In this document: positions 23,860 to 33,900 of the stretch, piece after piece
Position numbering within the stretch: position 1 is the first letter of the stretch
How the letters are laid out: the number at the start of each line of letters is the position of its first letter
Assembly: GCA_050084985.1 (NCBI GenBank)
Contig: JBITNC010000001.1
Span: 89,900,001 to 89,964,000 of the forward strand
Direction of reading: 5' to 3'
Source of the DNA: Nageia nagi
Taxonomy: Eukaryota; Pinophyta
DNA: 64,000 nucleotides
Notes under the pieces: generated by a model
The model's database searches: none
Told to the model about the DNA's origin: nothing
What the model saw: only the letters and a program-made list of their open reading frames with translations
Translations under genes and position numbers: made by a program

Positions 23860-24694
23860 TGTAGATATCCAAAAGTAACCCCTCTTTTTTTTAAAGGAAT
23901 AAGGATGAAAAAATAATGAATAAATATAGAATTTACTTAAGGCACCTAATCGATGACAATTCATACCTAATCACTGGCAACTTAGTCCAATCATTGGTGT
24001 CCAACACCCAATCATTGAGGATTTTGTAGAAAGAAAAATCAAAATAGAAATGGCAACATTAGAGATGTCTTGGGAAAAACCAAAATATGGTGAGTGAGTC
24101 ACCACTTAAACTACTCATTCCTACCTTAGATAATACCCATGACTGAGCTGGATAAGCTTCCTTCCCCAATTTTTTATTCCTAAAAGCGATAAATTTTCTT
24201 GTTGCCAAAAACTATAAATAATAGCCTTCAACTATGAAGTAAGGGTCCTAATTTTGAATGCAAGATTACTCTATTGAAATTCATATAGGATTTTGTTGAG
24301 TTAGGTACATTATCATTTCATTTTTCATATTTATCTATGTTCCTTTCATATTATTTTTATGGTTTTGTATAGGTATGTTTGATGAATTTGTTGTTTGCTT
24401 GTGTACAAGGATAACAAGTTTGGATAGATGAACTTGAAGAGTTGAAGAAGACAAAGAAATCCAAATTTTCTATAGGTTTTTGAAGATAAATCCTTCAATA
24501 TTGTAGACATTGAAACTAGGCCTACAAAATTATTTATCATTTTTATGTTAAAAGCCCTTTGTATGAGGCAACAGATCAAAATGGATTCATTATTTATAAT
24601 TATTTTAAGGTTTATACCAAAGAGTAATAAAGAATTTTGTTAGGTGTAACATATTGTATTTTGCATGCTTGCAGAGTTACTTTTTGGGTAAACA
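23860..24694 (+). repeat. 3' LTR of the Tat-like element
   Basis: 835 bp starting TGTAGATATCC and ending GGGTAAACA, so canonical TG...CA ends. It carries a TATA box at 24213-24220 and an AATAAA-type signal near 24627. It is homologous to 1798-2640 with many substitutions. To its right the minus-strand chromovirus RT begins at once with AAAGTAGTC, which also supplies the candidate target duplication AAAGT; only AAA remains at the left junction (1800-1802). Confidence 0.9.
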
Positions 24695-25140
24695 AAAGTA
24701 GTCTTCCAAATGTCCTCCTCCTTGATTCTAACTTGGTGATATCCACTCCTCAAGTCTAGTTTTGTGAAGAATCTTGCTCCTTACAACTGATCCAAAAGAT
24801 TATATATCCAAGGTAAAGGATAACAATTTTTTATGGTGATTTTATTTAGTGCTCTATATTCAATTCACATTCTCCAAGTTTAATCCTTATTGGGAACCAA
24901 AAAAATAGGTGATTCACATGGAGATGTACTTTTTCTAATCATACCTTGATCAACCAACTCCTAAATTTGCCTCCTTATCTCCCCTTTCTCTAAAATTTAT
25001 TATAGATACAAAGCTATGTTGGATAATGAAGCATCAGGTAACAACTAAATATCATGTTATATATCTCACATAGGAGGTAATCCCTGTGGCTCTACAAATA
25101 ATTCAATAAACTCCTAAAGCAAATATTGCCATCTATTCCT
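24695..25140 (-). pseudogene. Chromovirus-type reverse transcriptase, N-terminal half
   Basis: Minus-strand translation gives the RT fingers and first palm motifs in order: [73 protein letters not shown] and EEDIWKTT, where it stops at 24695 against the LTR of the Tat-like element. The next RT residues are found at 1802 and below. Stops at former Gln, Trp or Arg codons are frequent. The upstream part grades into the protease-RT linker. Together with 1265-1802 this is one RT gene split by an insertion. Confidence 0.9.
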
Positions 25141-25700
25141 CTCTTTTGCATGGTGCTAATGACCTATGATTAGTATTGTACACTATTGATAGCATGATAT
25201 TCACCTCATCTGAGGCTCCTATTTTCACCATAATCAAAACAAACATTTTAGAAGCATTCACAAGATGTTTTGCCTGACTAGCAGTGACCAAAGGTAGTGT
25301 TTTCTTCCTTTTATTTACACTTGCTAAAAATACCTTTCCGTATTTCACTAACCATAATTTGTTTAATCTTTTTTAATAGATACCATCTCTATCCCACATA
25401 TAAGGGTTACCAAGAACAACACCACAAATATCTAAATGAACAACATCAACCATAACTTCATCAATGAACTTTGCATAAATAGCAAATTTCAACTTACATT
25501 ATTTAGTGACTTGCAAACTAGCATTGCAATGCACCCAACTCAAAAGATATGGATTTGGTTGGTTGAAAGTTTCCAATCCCAAATTACTTATCATAGTCTC
25601 TGAAATCAAATTTGATTGAGAACCTAAATCAACAATGCAATCTACTTTGGTTTAATTTGGATTTTGAGGTGGAATAATTGAATCCTTTGCTCTTCAATAT
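25133..25700 (-). pseudogene. Chromovirus-type protease and linker
   Basis: The protease catalytic strand is at about 25615-25650 (minus): DCIVDLGSQSNLIS, with the usual D-S-G reduced to D-L-G. It is followed by NLGLETFNQPNPY and a WVHC segment. The linker 25133-25348 is open for 71 codons (KYGKVFLASVNKRKK, APCKREEW). Order gag-PR-RT on the minus strand is normal. Two or more shifts separate the protease from the linker. Confidence 0.75.
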
Positions 25701-25759
25701 CTTGATGTTCTTTAACCTTTTGAATGGCTAAACAATTTACTCTCTCATCAACATCTAAA

Positions 25760-26709
25760 CTACCATCAATATCATCACATCTAAGAACCATAGTATTAGT
25801 TTTCTCCTTATTTTTATGCTTATATGGATGTAATTCTAAATATAATTTCCAACATTTATCATCAACATGACCATATTTATCATAATGACTACAATGCCTA
25901 CCATCACCTTCTTTCTTTGAAATATTAGTGGTGTTAGTTTCTTTCTTACCTTTGCCTTTATCTTGAGGTTTACCTTTCTCTTATCCTCCCCTTGAATTAG
26001 AAGCCTTCTTGGATTCATCATATCGTCTCCTTGCTTTACCATCCTCCTCTAAGTATTACGCTTGCACACACACTTGATCAAGATTAGTAGGATTAAACAA
26101 CATGATAGTCTTTTGCAAATGACTATGTAAACCTCCAATGTATTTAATTAAAGTTTGAGGATATTTTAGTAAAAGCCCAAGCAAAGTAACTTGTTCCTAA
26201 ATTTTGTAGTGTATTCTTGAATATTTTTCCCACTTTGTTATCTAAATAATTTCCATTTAATCAATTGTTTATTATAATATCTTAATGGATAGAATTGATT
26301 TCTTAACAACTCCTTAAATTCATTCCAAGAAGATATTTTTGATAAGTGTTCATGATTAAGTGTTTCTACATGGCTTTCCCACCAAACTAAAGCATGTCCA
26401 CTCATTTAATCTAGCAAAAGAGATTTTATCAACATCATTTACAACACTATGAATTTAAAAATAAACCTCTAATTGTTTCAACCAATTATTCACCTTTTCT
26501 GCATCAAACTCTCCTCCAAAACTAGGAATGTCCACTTTCACCTCCACCTTGAAAGGAACTCAATTTGATGAAGATGATGAATCAGGTATCCCAACTACAT
26601 CATGATATCTCTGATTGATATTTCTATTTGCTCCAATAGCCAACAACTCATTCAGATGAGCTAAATGATTCTCCATTTCTAAAAATATCCTTTTAAAATT
26701 AGCATCCAT
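25760..26709 (-). pseudogene. Chromovirus-type gag with degraded zinc knuckle
   Basis: Starts near the ATG at 26707-26709 (MDANFKRIFLEMENHLAHLNELL). The gag core is recognisable by VDIPSFGGEFDAEKVNNWLKQLEVYF at about 26460-26535. A basic KGKPQDKGKGKKE tract (about 25950-25990) precedes a zinc-knuckle remnant CSHYDKYGHVDDKCW near 25855-25900; the second Cys is replaced by Tyr. Stops and shifts occur in the middle. The primer-binding site and LTR lie about 180 bp upstream, so this is the true 5' end of the element. Confidence 0.8.
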
Positions 26710-26890
26710 CATGGTCGAATAGTATATTGTTGCTCCTCCACATTATCCATTTTAATCTCTCTACCCTTTTGACCAATATTAGGATCCTTTAGAATCAACT
26801 TTGGTCTTTGATATCTCCTCCCAAACATCAAAAAACACATCATTGGTAGCCTAAAATACCCAAAATTCTAACCCTAAATTTGATGCACAC

Positions 26891-26904
26891 AAGCTTTGAT
26901 ACCA
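26891..26904 (-). promoter_or_regulatory. tRNA-iMet primer-binding site of the chromovirus-type element
   Basis: On the minus strand TGGTATCAAAGCTT follows directly after an LTR-type end (GGATCACA). It differs from the canonical plant initiator-Met PBS TGGTATCAGAGC at one position. This fixes the LTR edge at 26905 and the orientation. Confidence 0.85.
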
Positions 26905-27780
26905 TGTGATCCATAATCACTAGATGTTTATAACATACTTGGATCCTCACTTATGGATTTAAACAAAAATACATTCACCATTATGATATCATATAAATTG
27001 CATATAAATTAAAAAAATATACAATGTAAATAAAAAATTAGCACATCTCAAACATACAACAAGATCAACATAATGATTTACCCTGGTTCACCCAATGTGG
27101 GCTAATCTAGCATGGAATTGGAGCCTTCTCTTCTCATTGTCTATGGGCATTATAATATTACATGCATAGAGAAATACCATCAACACAATGGAAATACAAT
27201 CTCTTATAATTACTACAACCTCCTATGAAAAGAGGGAAATAATCTCATAACTATAAAATTCTAGAATGACTCTTGGTCTTCCTTCAAATCTTACAATCCC
27301 AAAATCTTAACTCTCTCAAAACTCCCATTATGGAATCAAAGAGTAGCACACCCTTAAATAAGCCTATAAATACCTTAGAAGTATTATCTAAGGCACTAAA
27401 TCATCTCATCTACCCAACACGTTGATGTCCCTTCGAATTCCCCTTTTGACTCATCGAGATGTATGCCATTAATGGCCTAAAATTAGCATTTTGAACATCG
27501 CTAGTGGCCTAAAATTAAATGCCAAATAGCTCTAGATTTTACTCTTTAAACTATCTCTAAGCACATATACCTCTAGATTAAGTATTGCTCCTGAAAAGAC
27601 AACTTGATACATGATCCAATTTGGATCACCAATACTCCCGATTAATGTAATATTACGGTAGAGCGAAAAGGATAGAAAATAGAGAAAGTTTTCCTCCATA
27701 GAGATACAATTGAAGATGAGAACATTTACATATTTAAAAAATAAGTAAGATATTATATTAAGGCTCACTACTTTATAATT
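26905..27780 (-). repeat. 5' LTR of the chromovirus-type element (outer edge uncertain)
   Basis: The inner edge is fixed by the primer-binding site. On the minus strand a TATTTATA promoter-like box lies near 27362-27372. The outer edge is not certain: its partner LTR lies outside the window, so no comparison is possible. 27780 is an estimate; the LTR could end anywhere between about 27500 and 27850. Confidence 0.6.
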
Positions 27781-28384
27781 TGATAAAATGGTTTACAATA
27801 CAATCATTAACTGCAACTAGTTTCACTATACAAAGTAGTCATTCAACAACAAGTTGATATGATGAGCCTCCATGAGCCTTCCCATTCGAAGTAGATAGCA
27901 TACACTCTCAACAAGAAACCTGTAAGCTATAAGCAACTCATACATAAGATCAATTATATGAATCATATAAATATTCATATCAATATAAGATAAATAAATC
28001 AAGTAATTTTATCTATAAATTGATCAATGGTGTGCTATAAATGATCATGAATATGCCAAGCCAATACTCATAGTCACCTACTATATAAAAATATGTTTTG
28101 ATCTTCTTAAAAAATAGAACATAAGCACATACGAGCTCCTCACATATAGATAACTAAATAGTGCCAAAATGCACATACTAGTTCCTCACATATGGATAAC
28201 TAAAATAGTGCTAGAAAAAGCCATCACATGTTTAAAAAATGTACAACTAGTTCCTCACATAAAGTGAACTAACCACAAAGGTGTACACAAAAATATCAAC
28301 ACTATACAACTAAAAAAATACTCCTAAGGATGAAGTTATCATCAAAAACATGAATTCAATAAGAATTCATCTTTCACTCACCCT
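27781..28384. other. Non-coding stretch between the chromovirus LTR and a copia element, with short repeats
   Basis: No coding frames. Contains three loosely repeated units with AGTTCCTCACATAT and GATAACTAA (copies at about 28125-28170, 28171-28215 and 28240-28275). It may include the 3' untranslated region or LTR of the copia element to the right, but no partner LTR was found. Confidence 0.5.
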
Positions 28385-29810
28385 TGTGGGAAACTTTACC
28401 AACCTAATAGATTTCCTAAGCTTATAGAACTGAGTTTTAGGAAAGGGCTTGGTGAACAAATCAATGGTGTTAGTATTGATGGGAAATATTACAATTGTAG
28501 GATACTATCCAGAACATTATCCCTAATAACATATGCTTGGATTTTAACATGTTTTATTCTCTAATAAAAAATAGGATTCTTTACTAAAGCAATAGCTGAT
28601 TGATTATCTGAAGAAATCTAAGATAGGTGAGCTTGCTCATACCCAATTTCTTTCAAAAGATGTCTCAACCAAATGGCTTCTTGGTTCATGACTAACATGG
28701 CTTGGTATTATGCCTTTATGGTAGAGAGAAGTAGTAGGTTTCTTCTTAAAAGCTTAAGATATAGCACCTAAACCAATGCTAAATACATAATCAAAGGTTG
28801 ATTTTCTATCATCTCTATCTCTTCCATAGTCAAAATATGAGTATCCTAAGAGAACAAATGAGGAAAAATTGGAATACTTGAGAGCAATATCCTTTGTTCC
28901 TAAACAATACCTCAATATTTGCTTAATAGCATTGAGGTGCTCAACATATGGTTTTTTCATAAACCATACCATAAAATTTATTGCAAAGGTAATATTTAGC
29001 TTAGAGATAATCAAATAAAGAAGATTGTTAATTAGTTTCCTATAAGACATAACATCTTCCAAGTAAGAGTTAGAGTGTTTCTAGGAGATACTAGGATCAT
29101 AATAGGTTTATACTCCTCCATTCAAAAATTTTGTAATATATTTGGATTAACTTAGGTAAGTACAATCTTTGTATTAGTACACTTGCATACCAAGGTAGTA
29201 GTGCAAGAGACTAAGATCAATCATTTCAAATATTTTCTTAAGTTTGGATATGCACTCTTGGATTATTTCAATATTATTTCTTGTGATCAAAATATCATCC
29301 ACATAGAGAAGAATCAAAACCAAGTATTATCCCTAATTGATTACTTATAGATTTGTATCGGAGAAGCACTTCGAGAATCCAATTTATGTAAAGTATCCTA
29401 AAATATTTTTGTACCAAGATCTAGGTGCTTACCTAAGTCCATAAAAGGATTTATTTAGCTTACACATAAGTGAATCTTTTCCTTCCATAATAAATCCTTC
29501 TATTTGATTCATGTAGATCTTCACATGTAATTCATAGTTAAGAAAAGCACTCTTAATGTCAAGTTGATAAACTTTCCATTGTTGAGCTATTGAAAGAGCA
29601 ACAATTAACTTGATTATGGGCATATTTACCATTGGAGCAAAGGTTTCCTTATAATTAAATTCATATTTATGAGTGAAACACTTGGCTACTAACCTTGCCT
29701 TGTATTTCTCAATTCTCCAAAATAAATTGTATTTGGCCTTGTAAATCCACTTATTACCAATCGCATTCCATTCATTAGGATATAGAGTCAAATCTCAATT
29801 TTTATTTTTC
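28385..29810 (-). pseudogene. Copia reverse transcriptase and RNase H
   Basis: RT starts near 29791 with NEWNAIGNKWIYKAKYN. It continues KARLVAKCFTHKYEFNYKETFAPM and QLDIKSAFLNYELHVKIYM, then LNKSFYGLR up to a stop; 29429-29791 is open for 120 codons. The catalytic box is YVDD (codons at 29294-29305). RNase H is at 28754-29062, with YRKLINNLLYLI, KQILRYCLGTKD and DDRKSTFDYVFSIGLGAIS; the family's SDSDWAG Asp cluster is altered to SYFDYG. Between these blocks several Gln or Trp codons are now stops. The end LFTKPFPK is the usual copia C-terminus. Confidence 0.9.
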
Positions 29811-30059
29811 ATCAAAGCCTTATACTGCACTTTCATGGCTTCCATCCAAAATTCATACTTCATAGCTTCCTTTAATGATTATAGCTCATTCTTGCTATCA
29901 ATTTTGATAAACAAGAATTTATTTGAGATCATCCTTCTTGTTATCCTTTATGTTGGAGAATTTTATTCCTAAGATGACTTATCTACAATGATATCCATCT
30001 AGTTAGGTTCTAAATAAGAGTCATAAAAATTATATAGGTCCTCATAAGAAGAATATTCC

Positions 30060-30710
30060 TTAGGAAGTTAATTGAAATTTACATCCCTCAATATAAATAC
30101 TACTCTGGAGGAAGGAGAGTAGATCTTGTAGCCTCTATGCTGATTGTCATAGCCTATAAAGATGCAATTTTTGGATCTCTTTTCCACCTTTATTTTTTTA
30201 GAAATGGTGAATTCATAAACATCACAACTAAAAACCCTAAGGTGAGATATGTTAGATTTCTTTCTCATCCATTCCTCATACAAGGTTTTACCTTTAATTG
30301 CTTTTGTAGGGCACCTATTCAAGATTTAGATCATAGTGCTTATAGCTTCACCCCTTAAGAAACTAAGGAGATTTACCAACATACACCTAGCCATTTCCTA
30401 AATGGTTATATTATTTCTTTTAGCAATGCCATTTTGCTAAGGGTTGTAAGGGATCATGAAGTATATTTTGATCCTATGTTTAGCATAATAGTCATTGAAC
30501 TCATTGCTATTATATTCAACACCATTATAAGATTTTAGCATATTGATTTTGAAATCAAACTAATTTTTAACTAAGGATTTGAAATCTTTAAACCTATCAA
30601 ATATTTTATCCTTATGTTTGAGTAGATAACCAAATGTCATCCTATTGAAGTCATCAATGAAGGTCAAAACATAAGATGCTCCCTAAGAGACTTAGTCTTA
30701 AATGGAAACA
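30060..30710 (-). pseudogene. Copia integrase, catalytic residues lost
   Basis: Core begins around 30700 with YVLTFIDDFNRMTFGYLLKHKDK. The second catalytic site, normally D-N-G-G-E-Y, reads KSYNGVEY (Asp to Tyr). The third, normally NG-A-E-R, reads NGIAKRNN (Glu to Lys). The C-terminal part 30068-30322 is open: NRCPTKAIKGKTLYEEWM, HLRVFSCDVYEF and FIGYDNQHRGYKIYSP, which is the standard copia integrase tail. Remarkably few stops remain in the core, so the catalytic losses stand out. Confidence 0.88.
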
Positions 30711-31292
30711 TCAAATCTAAAAGCACAAGTTGAAGAGATTATGTTACCCTTGTTATCTTATCTTTCTAAAAAAATTTCCTATTCATCTTGCCTAAGATGC
30801 ACTTCTCATATAGACCAATTGTAGTTGATATCAAAGAAAAACCTTTCACAAGTTCTTGATTTTTCATGACTTGAATGCTTTTATGGTTAAGGTGATATTA
30901 TCAATGGTACCAAATATTGCCCCTAGAGAAAAAATTCATAGCAAGATACATATTTGTAGGCACTTGATCCAAAATGTAGAGATCATTGTTCATTGATCCT
31001 TTCACCAAAGTGGCAAGTCCCTTCTTAATGCATGAGGAGTGTAAGTTGAATTCAAATGAGTATCCTTTCCTTGTAACTTGAATTACAAAAAGAAAGTTTA
31101 TACTAATTTTAGACACATAGAGTACATTTTCAAGAACCTTTATGTGCAACAACACACTTCCAATACCTTAGAATTCAAGGATTGAATTATCACCTATAGT
31201 AACTGCATCATTTCTATACTTATGAATTTTTTCAAACTTAGCCTTTTTAAAACACATATAATTCATGCATCGAGAATAAATAATCCAATCAT
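30711..31292 (-). pseudogene. Copia protease and GAG-pre-integrase segment
   Basis: Protease active site near 31270-31290 reads WIIYSRCMNYMC, where the family has W-x-x-D-S-G-A/C-x-x-H-M; the catalytic Asp is now Tyr. The protease C-terminal part is at 30901-31155: ENVLYVSKISINFLFV and KGYSFEF. The pre-integrase zinc region (HLNHKSIQVMKNQELVKG, KCILGKMNRKFF) is at about 30770-30900. Order and spacing are normal for copia. Confidence 0.8.
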
Positions 31293-32225
31293 TCAAGAAA
31301 GTGTGAGACTTGGAGTAAAGTACATAAACAAAAGTAGATTTATTATTCTTCTTCTTTTCTTTGAAATTGTTTGATTTTTTAGTTCCTTTACTATCATATT
31401 ATTTCTTTTCTTATAGCAATTTGATTCCTTATGACCATTTATGCCACATAACATACATTTGTCATAAAATTTGACTTTCAATTCGGATTTGCTAGACTTA
31501 TCATGGCCATTTTGTTGTTTATTTCCACTTTTCTTGAAATAATTTTTCTAAGCATGGGAAGGTTTCATTTGATTTAACTTATTTTTGAAGTGAGTCTTCA
31601 TTGGTCCTAGTGCCACAAAATGCTCCTTAGGAGTGGATACCAACAACTTTTTGTTGACGGTTTCCTCATGATTCAAGAGAATCTTTGAAAAAATTTCCAA
31701 GGATAATACTTCTTCATCATCGAGCCTCATCTCAATGACTATCACAAAGTGACTAAATCTAGTAGATGCTTTGAAGGATGATGAATACCATAAACTCATT
31801 ATTGATCTAGTTTCATCCACATCCCACAAGTTTGATCCTAAGATTAATAGTCTTTTCAAGTATATTGTAACACTTTCATTTTCCTCTTGATGTGATTGCT
31901 ATAATTTTTGAAGGATGGTAAACCTCCTAAAGAATTTGGTGCTAAGGTTTATTTTCTTTAGTTTTCCCTAATATTTCTTTGTAGAGTTTGAAGAAGATAT
32001 CATGAGAAGGACTTCATCTAAAACTACACAAAATATCATAGAGGTTTCCAACTCATTCTTTATATTATAAGTCTCAAGTACCTTCTCATTTGTTAGAAAA
32101 ATTTGGTTTTCATCTACTTTTTACCATATTTTTCATGCTTGAAGCTCTAATTTCATCATAGGTTACCAAATATCATAGTTATAACCATCTAAGATGTGCT
32201 TGGATGGAAATGAGTATCCCATGTG
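31293..32225 (-). pseudogene. Copia gag with CCHC zinc knuckle
   Basis: N-terminus near 32225 (YSFPSKHILDGYNYDIW) is the usual copia gag opening. A middle block is open at 31548-31859 (RLDDEEVLSLEIFSKILLNHEE, UBN2-type gag). The zinc knuckle CMLCGINGHKESNC (C-x2-C-x4-H-x4-C, intact) lies near 31415-31460 and is followed by a Lys-rich tract. Frames change several times. Confidence 0.82.
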
Positions 32226-32260
32226 CTACAAAAAAAGGTGAAAGTGTTAACCAATGTAAG

Positions 32261-33900
32261 CATGTTAAATTGATCAACCATACATGTTGAGTTAGTTAAA
32301 TTTAATTAATCATTAATAAATCATATATGTTTAATTTTGTTTATATTAATTAACCATATATGTTGAATTAATCAAATGTAATCAATAAGGTATGCTTAAA
32401 TTGTTAACCAATTTCACATGTGTAAAATGTTTTCAACCTCATTAAATTACATTTTTTCATAACCAAGTAACATTGGTGTTGAGAGGATAGATTTGAGGTT
32501 GTTTTCTTATTTAAAATGAGGCCTTCACCTAGATGCCTGCATGCAGTACTTAATGATAAAAAACAAGCTATGATTGAGCCTAAATCTTACCAATCCTCAA
32601 TCAGTTCCCCTATGGTCAATAATATATTCTCACAAGGTGAAGTACTAGCTATTTTTCAAGGGTATGATGTATGTTGGATCGACCAAATTATTATCTTGAT
32701 TAGGTTTCAAGTTTTTCTTATGTAGGTTATTAAGATGATCCCTAAATAGATGTGTGGACATATGGTATCGCTACACACATACCTATCCATCTATATGTAG
32801 TTATGTCTAGACCAACAAAGGACTTAGGGAAAATTAAGAAGTATAAAGTTTACAACATTTGGATCAATGAACTAAAGGTTCCAATCTACCTTATCCTCCC
32901 CTTGTGGCTCCCCAAACAAGTCATATCATAGAATTAAATATGTGTATGTGTTCATTTTAGGGGGTGTACTTTTAATATTTGTATTTTTTGCAAAAAATAA
33001 AGCAAAGGTGTATATGCTTACAATGATACATAATCCAAAATTGAAATCTAAAAGTCCACACGATACATCATCTAAAATAAAATCTAAGAATGTTCAATAA
33101 GTTTTTTCATAACCCCAACATGACCTCTTTGCAAAAATTGCATGATTTCATTATTTTTAAGTAATAATGATAAAAAGGAAGGAGTCCCCCCTTTTTAATT
33201 AAATACTTGAACTTAGTAAAAAAAAATCATGGTTAAGAGGATGCACTTAGCAAGATTCCCCCTTTTTAATTTTTGAGAAAGAAAAATAATTCTTGCTTAA
33301 AAGCACCTAGAATTCCCCTTTATAACAATAATTTCTAAAAAACAATTCTCAAAAATTAATACCTCATTTAAAGGTTCCCCCCTTAATGTTTGAGAAAACA
33401 TCTTGCTCAAAAAATTATACTATGCTTAAATTCTCCCTTTAATTTAATTGAGTAGAAATACTTTAAAAAATCACCCCTTCAATAAAAACTAACTTCCCTT
33501 TGTACAACATTTCCCCCTTAAAAAATTAGTTAAACTTCCCTTATTTAAAAAGGCTTAATATATCATTTCCCCTTTAAAACAATGTTCAGAAAAATTATCC
33601 CCATAACTCCCAATTTTTAAAAAATAACTCTCAAAATTTTTAAAACTAACCAAATATATATATATATATATCTTCCTCCCATTTTTAAAAAAATAAATTC
33701 CAAAAAATAACCCCCTATTTTCTAAAGTAATATCCCTCTTTTTCTAAAAATATATAGTACCTCACTTTACAAAATTAATACAAGTTTGTAAAAAATTGTC
33801 TCAATTGAAAAGTCTCATTCATAAGACTACAAGTCCAACTAATGCACTGTGAAAGGAATTTTTTTTTTTCATTTTTTATTAATCCTATCTCTCAATTTTA
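32261..33900. other. Interval between two copia elements, with C/T-rich low-complexity ladder
   Basis: No recognisable gene. Repeats of AACCATATATGTTGA type occur at 32275-32365. From about 33170 to 33780 the sequence is a ladder of short CCCCCTTTT or TCCCCTTTAA blocks alternating with AAAAAT-rich blocks, including a TA run at 33655-33670. The ladder resembles multiplied polypurine tracts read from the opposite strand and may be a remnant of an older SIRE-like 3' region. Confidence 0.45.

Larger units (their letters stand above)
1798..24694 (+). mobile_element. Tat/Ogre-like Ty3/gypsy LTR retrotransposon, about 22.9 kb, nested in a chromovirus
   Basis: A plus-strand LTR element bounded by two related sequences of about 0.84 kb (1798-2640 and 23860-24694), the second beginning TG and both ending in TTTTGGGTAAACA. 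Domain order is gag (about 4680-6550), protease (about 6780-7130), RT, RNase H, a second archaeal-type RNase H (9840-10260) and integrase (to about 11620). The second RNase H and motifs such as QVIADYL mark the Tat/Ogre lineage of Ty3/gypsy. Tat-lineage elements are known for large size and long spaces between pol and the 3' LTR; here that space is about 12.2 kb. It carries two extra ORF remnants and short tandem repeats. The element sits inside the RT gene of a minus-strand chromovirus whose coding resumes on both sides. All ORFs are broken, so it cannot be autonomous. Further undetected nested insertions in the 3' region would inflate the length. Confidence 0.85.
28385..32260 (-). mobile_element. 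Ty1/copia element without identifiable LTR pair
   Basis: Minus-strand gag, protease, integrase, RT and RNase H in the order diagnostic of Ty1/copia (integrase before RT). The pol C-terminus is recognisable near 28385-28450 (LFTKPFPKTQFYKLRKSIRL) and the gag N-terminus near 32130-32225 (YSFPSKHILDGYNYDIW). I could not match LTRs on the two sides. On the minus strand TTGGTTAACAC near 32245 may be a very decayed primer-binding site. Confidence 0.85.

Noticed and set aside
28385-32260. LTRs for this copia element by comparing 27.8-28.4 kb with 32.25-33.1 kb
   Set aside because: No convincing shared sequence was found between the two flanks, so no LTR pair was annotated.
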